Below, in pieces: positions 6,976-13,150 of a stretch of 26,929 bases of DNA. A model generated the notes under the pieces. The model saw only the letters and a program-made list of their open reading frames with translations, was not told the origin of the DNA and searched no databases. Source of the DNA: Ruminococcaceae bacterium UBA2854 (GTDB lineage: Bacteria > Bacillota > Clostridia > Oscillospirales > Acutalibacteraceae); assembly GCA_002350765.1 (NCBI GenBank), contig DEFK01000023.1, forward strand, positions 1 to 26,929, read 5' to 3'. A program made the position numbers and the translations under genes. The first letter of the stretch is position 1. Each line of letters starts with the position of its first letter.

Positions 6976-7004
6976 ATTATACTTGCCAAACAATATTATG
7001 TCAA
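6976..7004 (-). promoter_or_regulatory. Consensus sigma-A promoter of toxIN
   Basis: On the minus strand, perfect TTGACA (6999-7004), a 17-bp spacer and perfect TATAAT (6976-6981). The -35 box overlaps the TGA stop codon of the upstream gene (7001-7003). A promoter this strong fits the need for abundant antitoxin RNA. Confidence 0.85.
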
Positions 7005-7831
7005 GCAATTTCTTCCTGACAGTTAAGATTATGGTTGAGGTTATTTAATATTTTACGTAGTTTTTTCTGTGCGCTGTCCTCGGTAAGGTTTAGCAGGAGC
7101 GAGGCTTCACGGATAGTTTTCTTCGGCTTATTACCGAGACAGTCGGTACAAATACCTAGTGTGTATTCGATGAGCTTCCTGTCAGAAGGTTTGAGGGAGG
7201 CAAGCGCCGTCAATAACTTTTGATTGCGTTCTTTAATAAAATATGCTTGTTCGGGAGTACGGTATAAAGTATCGCCCGATATATGTATCAGGTTCTCGTT
7301 TGCCTGATTATGTATGTCAAGATTGTTAACGGAGCTGAATTCCGCGGAAGCGTATAGACAGTATATCACCGTCCGCTCGGTAATTTTAAGCTCAAGGGCG
7401 ATTTCACTGATTATTTCGCCGTAGTTTTTTTCTGTTTTCTGATTGAACAGATACATTACTTTACGCATATTAGAGTAGTGGTTAGCGTTATCAGGCGAGA
7501 TATTTCCGCAGTTTTGGCGGACATAGTTATGCCATTCACGCTCACAGTCGTATTTTATCAGCTGCAGCAGAGGTAGTTCAGAATCATAGTTCTGCAGCCT
7601 TTCCCACAGGAGAGAGGAAAAAATCTGCTTTAAATCATCAAGCCGTTCTCTGTCTAATCCGTATTTAGCAATAAAATTTTTTGCTATACGATTGAGCTTT
7701 GGCTCATAAAAATGCAGGAACTCAAGAAAATATTTCTCGTCCTTCGTTTCTAAGTATCGTGTAAAATAATTATTATAGTTATTTAATCGTTTCGGCTTAC
7801 TGTCAAGTCGATATATCCATAGCCCTTTCAT
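7001..7831 (-). CDS. Sigma-70-like protein of the mobile element
   Basis: A 276-residue protein that resembles sigma-70 family factors found on mobile elements of Clostridia. The N-terminal part resembles region 2 (FLHFYEPKLNRIAKNFIA, then DDLKQIFSSLLWERLQNY). The C-terminal part (about 205-270) resembles region 4: LTALASLKPSDRKLIEYTL, then a helix-turn-helix (KTIREASLLLNLTEDSAQKK, slightly beyond the core) and LRKILNNLNHNL. It is much longer than the ECF factors at the left of the window. The start at 7831 overlaps the preceding gene by 29 nt and has only a weak AAGAG site, so translation is probably coupled. Its target promoters are unknown; control of element genes is a reasonable guess. 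Confidence 0.6.
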   Translation of the reverse strand: MKGLWIYRLDSKPKRLNNYNNYFTRYLETKDEKYFLEFLHFYEPKLNRIAKNFIAKYGLDRERLDDLKQIFSSLLWERLQNYDSELPLLQLIKYDCEREWHNYVRQNCGNISPDNANHYSNMRKVMYLFNQKTEKNYGEIISEIALELKITERTVIYCLYASAEFSSVNNLDIHNQANENLIHISGDTLYRTPEQAYFIKERNQKLLTALASLKPSDRKLIEYTLGICTDCLGNKPKKTIREASLLLNLTEDSAQKKLRKILNNLNHNLNCQEEIA

Positions 7832-8954
7832 AAACTCTTTTTAATTCCATATCCTTTTCGTATTCGTTTTTCGCGTATTCAAAATCATACTTTGTTCTGT
7901 CAAAATACTCATCAATCAACGCCTTAGCCTTGGCTGATACGATCTCATCGTATTTGCCGAGGCTTTTGTTTTTTCTGATAGAATCCGCGCGTTTTTTCCA
8001 TAACAGATAGTACGGACTATCCGACTTCTTTTGGCTGGGCATTTTCTCCTTAGTGATTTCGGGGTGCTTTGCGACATAGCTGCACGGCACTCCGTATTTG
8101 GGATTAACTTCGCTGCAGTATATCTGCTTGTGAGCGCTTTTCATAAGAAAATATCTGTCACAGATTTTGCATTGCCATATGTAGTGACCTGCGGAAAGCC
8201 CCTCAAATAAGTCCGTCAGCAAATAGTCCTTTAAACTGCTGAAAAACATCTTACGCACTAATATATTATTGCCGTCAGAATTTGTAACAATGGGTACAGA
8301 GGTAATCTCTGAGCGCAAGGTTGAAGGGGTGTAGTCATGAACGTACTTCATAACCTCATCATTAAGAAACGCCTTATAACTGGACGCAAGAGCATGCTTT
8401 GTCCTAGCGTTATTTTTCATTATCTCACGGGTAAGATGAAATACAAGCGAATAATAATAGTCAACCGCCTCGTTTGCCGCGCAGAGATACAAACCGTACC
8501 CTAGTAATGATTCGTAATCTATTGAGGCGTAAGCAAGTTTTTCCGCTCTTTCCAAATCAAGCATTTCAGGCTCACTGGTAAGAATATGATTGTAATCTTC
8601 GTAGAGATCAACCATTTCACTGGTAAAGTATTTATCCTTTTTCCCGATTTTCTTATCCCATCCCAATAATATAAATAACTCATATTTGCAAAAGAACGAC
8701 AGAGCTTCGTTGAGCTTGTCTCGATATTCTAGCAATACGTCTCTGTCGAACTTATTAATCAAACTTTCAACCAATCTATACAATTCCTCAAATACCTTTT
8801 TATCAGCAAAACGGAAGTCGCAGTTAGCTGTCAGAAATGCGGTATACCCCAGGGGATACTCATTGTCAGCTACAATAAAGCTTTTATTCTTGAATATTAC
8901 GCTGAAAGGAAATCCTTTGTTAAGATGATTATTTACGTTATTCTTTAACTCCAT
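7803..8954 (-). CDS. DUF6076-like protein with zinc finger
   Basis: A 383-residue protein of unknown function, probably of the DUF6076 group seen in mobile elements of Clostridia (family name from memory, not searched). Its clearest feature is a four-cysteine cluster, CKIC (262-265), C280 and C291, spacing CX2C-X14-CX10C, which should bind zinc. It follows a helical N-terminal half and precedes a highly charged K/E-rich C-terminus. Start ATG 8954 has AGGAG 5 nt upstream. The gene overlaps the downstream sigma-like gene, so both are probably one operon, divergent from the DUF927 gene. Its promoter lies at 8983-9011 within a set of palindromic repeats. DNA or RNA binding is plausible but unproven. 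Confidence 0.6.
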   Translation of the reverse strand: MELKNNVNNHLNKGFPFSVIFKNKSFIVADNEYPLGYTAFLTANCDFRFADKKVFEELYRLVESLINKFDRDVLLEYRDKLNEALSFFCKYELFILLGWDKKIGKKDKYFTSEMVDLYEDYNHILTSEPEMLDLERAEKLAYASIDYESLLGYGLYLCAANEAVDYYYSLVFHLTREIMKNNARTKHALASSYKAFLNDEVMKYVHDYTPSTLRSEITSVPIVTNSDGNNILVRKMFFSSLKDYLLTDLFEGLSAGHYIWQCKICDRYFLMKSAHKQIYCSEVNPKYGVPCSYVAKHPEITKEKMPSQKKSDSPYYLLWKKRADSIRKNKSLGKYDEIVSAKAKALIDEYFDRTKYDFEYAKNEYEKDMELKRVYERAMDIST

Positions 8955-8964
8955 TTTTACTCCT

Positions 8965-9011
8965 AAAACAAATGTTTTAAAAATTATAACACAAATGTTC
9001 TAAAATCACAA
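8965..9011 (-). promoter_or_regulatory. Promoter with two operator-like repeats
   Basis: Minus-strand promoter: TTGTGA (9006-9011), 17-bp spacer, TATAAT (8983-8988). A 15-nt direct repeat, ACAAATGTT-Y-TAAAA, occurs at 8968-8982 and 8991-9005 (one mismatch), bracketing the -10 box. The first copy lies in the near-palindrome AAAACA-AA-TGTTTT (8965-8978). This looks like paired repressor sites. The minus strand reads AGAACATTTGTGTT at the second site, loosely like a Gram-positive LexA box, but the match is incomplete. Confidence 0.45.
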
Positions 9012-9127
9012 GCCCCTAGGAAACATTTTTTGATAGTCACAGGAAAATCAGGAATTTTAAGAATTTTTGACATTTATATAGTGAAAGGCAAAAAAGCCTT
9101 GAAATTATTGAGATAGGAGGTGAAAAA

Positions 9128-10879
9128 ATGTTATCTCAAGAAAAAATAGCGAAGCGTTATCCCGATACCTTCATAATCAGGGACGGCTGTCTGTACCGCA
9201 ATACTATCGGGAACGGCAACGGTAAGATAACCAAGCTCTGTAACTTTGCTCCGTTCATATCGGTAGAGAAAACCGTTGATGACGGTGCGGAGGAAGTAAA
9301 ACTTTTGACTCTCTCGGGTGTACACGCTGACGGAAGCGTTCTTCCCGAGGCTGACGTGAGCGGCAGCGAACTGACAACCTTCAACTGGCTGATACAGAAG
9401 TGGGGAGCTAAATGTATCCTCGAGGTCGGAACATCGGTCAAGGATTATGTCCGCTATTTGATTCAGCAGACAGCGGAGTACGCTCAGCAAGTAATTGTTT
9501 TCGAGCACACAGGCTGGAAGAAGATTGACGGAGAATGGCATTACCTTTTGCCGGATGACGAAAAGTATGATGTTCAGCTCAAGGGTAAGCTTACGGCATA
9601 TCGTAAGGAAAACTATTTTAATATTTCCGACTTAGAGAAGACGTACAGTCTGATTGAATTCCTGCCCGCGCCGAAGGAGATTATCTACACTCTGCTCGCT
9701 TTTACATTTCTGACTCCGTTGAATGAGTTTATGAAACAGGCTGGTTGTATGCCGAAGTTTGTAATAAACATTATAGGCAGAACAGGAACGCGCAAAAGTA
9801 CGTTGGCGGCGCTGTTCCTTTCTTTTTTCGGAAACTTTAATTCGGGAAATCTCCCATTAAGCTTTCGTGATACGTCGAACAGTATTATCCATAACTCGTT
9901 TGCTCTGAAAGATGTGCTCACCTGTATTGATGACTTCCACCCGAGCGGACGCGATGATGAGAAAAAGCTGACCGCGACGGCACAGTCCATTATGAGAGCA
10001 TACGGTGACAGAACAGGCAGAGGAAGGTTGAGAAGCGACTCAACTTTAATGGAAGCAAGACCGCCTCTCGGCAACGCAATTATTACTTCTGAGTTTCCGC
10101 CGAACATAGGCGAGAGCGGAACGGCTCGATATTTTTCTTTGACACTTAAGGACGGCGATGTTGACCTTCAGACGCTGACCAAGTTTCAGCACTTAGCTGA
10201 ACAGGGTGTTTTAAGGAGAACTATGTATGCCTACACAGAGTGGCTTAAGGACTTTTTAACTGATGAAAATATTAATACATTTGTCAAATTACTGAAATCA
10301 TCGTTTGAGGTTTACAGAGATGAATTCAGAAACAACTCAGTTGATTGTCACGGCAGAATACCTGAAATAGTTTCCTGCTTAAAAATCGGTATGAAGTTAT
10401 TTCTTATGTTCCTGACTGATTATAAAGTTGTAAAAAAAGAGTACGCTGAAGCAATCGAGAATCAGTATGAAATAATGCTCAACGAAATAGCTTCTCATCA
10501 GAGCGACAATATCGAAAGCGAGAGACCGACTTCGGTTTTCGTTAAAAAGATTTATTCTCTTATTGAGTCAGGCGCGGTAGCGGTTATGAAAACCAATTCC
10601 GAGACAGAATTCTTACCGAGTAACTTTGTCGGTTGTGAAGATGATGATTATCTTTATCTGAACAAAGAAACTGCTCACCGCGCGGTTAAAAAACTTTGCG
10701 ATGAGCAGGGCGAAATATTTAACATCTCGAGTAAAGCGCTTGTAAAACAGCTTGCGGAAGAAGGTTTAATAAAAACACTGCCGAGCGGCAACACAGTCTC
10801 ATTAAGGTTCGCGGGAAAGAACAGAAGGTATATAGCTCTCAAGAAAAACCTGATTGAGTTCATTTTAAACGGAGAGTAG
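9128..10879 (+). CDS. DUF927-type P-loop ATPase (likely replication protein)
   Basis: A 583-residue protein of the DUF927 type, found in phages, plasmids and mobilizable elements and thought to act as a replicative helicase or primase-helicase-like ATPase. Walker A is GRTGTRKST (217-225), a Walker B-like stretch is LTCIDDFHP (264-272), and a sensor-like IITSEFPP sits at 318-325. An N-terminal domain of about 200 residues precedes the ATPase core, and the C-terminal 150 residues look like a winged-helix region (AVKKLCDEQGEIF, LVKQLAEEGLIKTL). Start ATG 9128 has AGGAGGTGA 7 nt upstream. It is divergent from the DUF6076-like gene and is followed by the non-coding iteron region, which fits a replication initiator or helicase next to its origin. 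Confidence 0.75.
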   Translation: MLSQEKIAKRYPDTFIIRDGCLYRNTIGNGNGKITKLCNFAPFISVEKTVDDGAEEVKLLTLSGVHADGSVLPEADVSGSELTTFNWLIQKWGAKCILEVGTSVKDYVRYLIQQTAEYAQQVIVFEHTGWKKIDGEWHYLLPDDEKYDVQLKGKLTAYRKENYFNISDLEKTYSLIEFLPAPKEIIYTLLAFTFLTPLNEFMKQAGCMPKFVINIIGRTGTRKSTLAALFLSFFGNFNSGNLPLSFRDTSNSIIHNSFALKDVLTCIDDFHPSGRDDEKKLTATAQSIMRAYGDRTGRGRLRSDSTLMEARPPLGNAIITSEFPPNIGESGTARYFSLTLKDGDVDLQTLTKFQHLAEQGVLRRTMYAYTEWLKDFLTDENINTFVKLLKSSFEVYRDEFRNNSVDCHGRIPEIVSCLKIGMKLFLMFLTDYKVVKKEYAEAIENQYEIMLNEIASHQSDNIESERPTSVFVKKIYSLIESGAVAVMKTNSETEFLPSNFVGCEDDDYLYLNKETAHRAVKKLCDEQGEIFNISSKALVKQLAEEGLIKTLPSGNTVSLRFAGKNRRYIALKKNLIEFILNGE

Positions 10880-11029
10880 TTCAATTCGAAATTCGCAATG
10901 CGTAATTCGTAATTACCTGTTCAGGTTAACCTGTCCTCTATATCCAAAACTTCACAGGACTTTATACGTGCGGGGGATATGGCTGCTTGATAGGAACGTT
11001 CACAAAAGACGGGGATATATAAAAATTAT
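10880..11029. other. Non-coding stretch with operator-like palindrome
   Basis: No gene seen. It holds short AATTCG repeats at 10883-10912, a perfect 12-bp palindrome CAGGTTAACCTG at 10922-10933 with two direct ACCTGT copies (10915-10920, 10929-10934), and two GGGGATAT copies further right. It probably belongs to the origin/transfer control region that continues to 11385. Confidence 0.4.
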
Positions 11030-11226
11030 CTGTGGCATCTGAGGCAAGGATACTTAAGCCTTGATAAATACTGACTTTTTTCTGCCGCAGATTGTTAAAA
11101 ACTTCTGTGGCAAACTGTGGCACTGCCGCAGATAATTTATAAATGCATCAGTTGTGCCGCAGTTAGCAAAACTTCTGAAGCCCTGATAAACACTGAAGAT
11201 TTTGTTATCTGCCTCAGTTGCCGCAG
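11030..11226. repeat. Iteron-like cluster of nine CTGNGGCA motifs
   Basis: The octamer CTGNGGCA occurs as CTGTGGCA at 11030, 11105 and 11115, CTGAGGCA at 11039, and inverted as TGCCGCAG at 11083, 11124, 11155 and 11219 and TGCCTCAG at 11210 (left ends given). A longer unit, AAGCC-Y-TGATAAA-Y-ACTGA, is repeated at 11056-11074 and 11178-11196. Such clusters next to a replication-type ATPase gene suggest a replication origin with initiator binding sites. Binding protein unknown. Confidence 0.6.
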
Positions 11227-11250
11227 AAAAATAACACATACCCCTAAAAT

Positions 11251-11363
11251 TATGGCTGGGATAACTTTGGGACGATTTTATGATCGTCAGTTATTGCCAG
11301 TTTCGCCTTTGTCTTACGCCCTCCCTTTTCGGGAGGGCGCGGCAACGACGTCGGGCTAAGCCC
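11251..11363. other. Candidate oriT region
   Basis: Directly upstream of mobC. It has a long imperfect cruciform (TGGC 11253-11256, ATAACT 11261-11266, GACGAT 11271-11276, with partners ATCGTC 11283-11288, AGTTAT 11289-11294, GCCA 11296-11299). Next comes CTTACGCCCTCCC with a 9-bp GC-rich hairpin (11317-11325 with 11331-11339, loop TTTTC) lacking a T run, and then GGGCTAAGCCC (11353-11363). The ACGCCCTCCC stretch recalls the GCGCCCT core next to nic sites of RSF1010-like oriTs. Position and structure support oriT; the nick site is not established. Confidence 0.5.
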
Positions 11364-11385
11364 ATACCCATATTATTTAATTATT

Positions 11386-11718
11386 TTGGAGGTGATTATT
11401 ATATCAAACACATCACGTAATTTAATTTTGTCAGCGAGAGTTTCGGCTGACGAAAAAGAAATAATTGAGCGCAAAGCCTATGAAAGTTATCGAACTGTCA
11501 GCACTTATCTGCGTGAGTGCGGGCTTGAAAAGAAAATAGTTTCGGTCAGAGGCTTGGATGCGGTCGCAACAGAAATGCGGCGAATCGGTAACAATATCAA
11601 TCAGCTCACGCGCGCCGTGAACTCGGGACAGCTCTACTCAATTAATTTATATGAAACACAGGAAAGGCTGGGTGAGCTATGGCGATTATTAAATTTGTTA
11701 ATTCTGGAAGCCCGATGA
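11386..11718 (+). CDS. mobC: MobC-like relaxosome accessory protein
   Basis: A small protein of about 105-110 residues of the MobC family, which binds oriT and helps the relaxase nick. The family hallmark RRIGNNINQLTRAVN is present in the middle, after an N-terminal ribbon-helix-helix-like part (ILSARVSADEKEIIERKA). The given start is the first conventional codon, TTG 11386, but the ribosome site GGAGGTGA (11388-11395) overlaps it. The best spacing (8 nt) points to ATA at 11401, which would give MSNTSRNLIL, or ATT at 11398. The normal ATG seems replaced by ATA. The 3' end overlaps the relic relaxase start at 11679. Confidence 0.82.
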   Translation: MEVIIISNTSRNLILSARVSADEKEIIERKAYESYRTVSTYLRECGLEKKIVSVRGLDAVATEMRRIGNNINQLTRAVNSGQLYSINLYETQERLGELWRLLNLLILEAR

Positions 11719-11831
11719 CCGTGAGCCACGGTAGCCGATTCCGCCTTTGGAATCGTTTCTTATTGAGCAGAACATCATCAACGGCGGGAGATAAATTGAT
11801 CGGAAGGACGGTGAAGATATGGCTATTGTAA
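11679..11831 (+). pseudogene. Relic 5' end of another relaxase gene
   Basis: Overlapping the mobC end in the normal coupled position, ATG 11679 reads MAIIKFVNSGSPM, closely matching MAIVKFVTAGCPM at the start of the intact relaxase 140 bp downstream (9 of 13 residues). After that the frame diverges into unrelated sequence and stops at 11829-11831. The inserted stretch has two small hairpins (CCGTG/CACGG and CGATTCC/GGAATCG). The two starts differ at the DNA level too much for a recent duplication, so this looks like a recombination junction that replaced one relaxase body by another. Confidence 0.6.
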
Positions 11832-12805
11832 AGTTTGTTACAGCGGGTTGTCCTATGAATAATATATTTAATTATGTCACCCGCGATGAAGCAACCGAGC
11901 GAAAACTGATTGACGGTTTGAATTGTTCGCCCGAGACCGCGCTGGAGGAATTCAGATTTGTTAAAAGTCAGTACGGAAAGAATGACGGTAGAAGCTACTA
12001 TCATATCATCCAGTCCTTCGCTCCCGATGACAAACTTTCTGTTGAGACCGCGCACGAAATCGGGATGCGGTTGGCTGAATATTTTCCTGATTATCCGGTG
12101 CTTGTAGCAACGCATGACAACACAAAATGTATTCATAATCATTTGATTATGAACTCGGTCAGCTTCAAAAACGGTAAAAAGTTTCATCAGAGCCGCGACG
12201 ATATGCTTCGGTTCAAAGAGTATTCCAACAAGCTGTGTCAGGCTTACGGTCTCTCGGTTACCGAAGTGACAACAAAAAATCCAAGGCTGTTAAAATGGAA
12301 GCGAGAGCTGATTGACGCCGCGTACTATGCGCTGAAGTGCTCCGAAACCAAAGAAGAATTCATTGAAGAAATGAAAGAACAAGGCTACGGGGTACGCTGG
12401 GAGGACGACAGAAAATACATTACTTTCACAACGCCCGGCGGTCAGAAGTGCAGAGATATCAAACTGTTTGACGAGTGTTTGCTCAAGCGAAACCTCGAAA
12501 TATATTTTGAACTCGGCGGTTGCGAAGGAACTCTCGTAGATGAATATCTTGATTACGAAACGCCCGAGCACAACGACTGTTACCGAATGACATACTCAAA
12601 CGGCTTGATAAATATGCTCGGTGACATCTTCGCTTTCATCCCGAGCGACTTCCATTATTACTATACACCAGACTATATTAACGAAATCAATCCCTTCAAA
12701 AAGCGTGAGCTCGAGCGACTACTCGGTAGACGTATCACCAATGAGGCGTTTGTTTATTACAGTACCCAGGAAGGCTACGAGCAGGAAATGGGATTGAGTT
12801 TATAA
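11819..12805 (+). CDS. mobA: MOBP-type relaxase (MobA-like)
   Basis: A DNA relaxase of 328 residues that would nick oriT and pilot the strand during conjugative mobilization. The catalytic tyrosine is probably Y19 in IFNYVTR. The metal-binding histidines are in YHIIQSF (H62) and THDNTKCIHNHLIMN (H99, H106, H108), the MOBP/MobA arrangement. The C-terminal third is short compared with larger relaxases, with no primase or helicase domain. Start ATG 11819 has GGACGGTGA upstream. It is preceded by a relic of a second relaxase start and by mobC, and followed 21 nt later by the TnpW-like gene. All key residues are present, so it should be active. Confidence 0.88.
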   Translation: MAIVKFVTAGCPMNNIFNYVTRDEATERKLIDGLNCSPETALEEFRFVKSQYGKNDGRSYYHIIQSFAPDDKLSVETAHEIGMRLAEYFPDYPVLVATHDNTKCIHNHLIMNSVSFKNGKKFHQSRDDMLRFKEYSNKLCQAYGLSVTEVTTKNPRLLKWKRELIDAAYYALKCSETKEEFIEEMKEQGYGVRWEDDRKYITFTTPGGQKCRDIKLFDECLLKRNLEIYFELGGCEGTLVDEYLDYETPEHNDCYRMTYSNGLINMLGDIFAFIPSDFHYYYTPDYINEINPFKKRELERLLGRRITNEAFVYYSTQEGYEQEMGLSL

Positions 12806-12826
12806 ATTGAAAGGAGATGAAATAAA

Positions 12827-13060
12827 TTGAATGAAATAAAAATAAAACTAAATGACAATTATGATTACGATGAATCTATACAGACAGCTATCAATAGAAG
12901 GACAATTATTGAAACGGAAAACAAACGTATAGTTACTCAAAGAGAATACACTATAGGCAGAAATAAATATATTGTTAACTCTTTCTTTGATGCAGCTGAC
13001 AGAACTGTAGACGACGTAATAAAAAGACTTTTAGAAATTAATATAGACAAAGCCTCATAA
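12827..13060 (+). CDS. TnpW-like small transposon protein
   Basis: A 77-residue protein placed just upstream of the serine recombinase, where TnpW proteins usually lie in Tn4451/Tn5397-like and related elements. The core YTIGRNKYIVNSFFDAADRT (long run ends there) followed by VDDVIKRLL fits the TnpW pattern of IG-x-x-x-Y-x-V-x-x-x-F and a terminal amphipathic helix. The N-terminus is variable. Start is TTG 12827 with AAGGAGATGA about 10 nt upstream. Its role is unknown; it is thought to assist or control excision. Identity rests on pattern and position. Confidence 0.55.
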   Translation: MNEIKIKLNDNYDYDESIQTAINRRTIIETENKRIVTQREYTIGRNKYIVNSFFDAADRTVDDVIKRLLEINIDKAS

Positions 13061-13075
13061 ATGGTCTGGACAAAC

Positions 13076-13130
13076 AAGCCGATTGGGAGTATATTGTTGT
13101 TGCAGATTACTGCGAACTCCCAATCGGTTT
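13076..13130. repeat. 15-bp inverted repeat before the recombinase
   Basis: AARCCGATTGGGAGT (13076-13090) and its complement (13116-13130) enclose a 25-nt loop with a smaller GCAG/CTGC stem. No T run follows, and the recombinase ribosome site starts about 9 nt later. It may be an attenuator or translation-control hairpin, or a recombinase/TnpW binding site near an element end. Confidence 0.8.
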
Positions 13131-13150
13131 GACAAAGAAAGGAGATAAAA

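Noticed and set aside
9067..9095. TTGACA at 9067 as a promoter for the DUF927 gene
   Set aside because: No acceptable -10 box lies 16-18 bp downstream.
11117..11359. 80-residue open frame in the iteron/oriT region
   Set aside because: No ribosome site, unlikely composition, and it covers inverted repeats that are better explained as non-coding signals.
11718..11818. Group II intron remnant interrupting the relaxase start
   Set aside because: Such introns do insert in relaxase genes, but I could not find a domain V-like hairpin or normal intron ends, and the two flanking starts are homologous rather than continuous.
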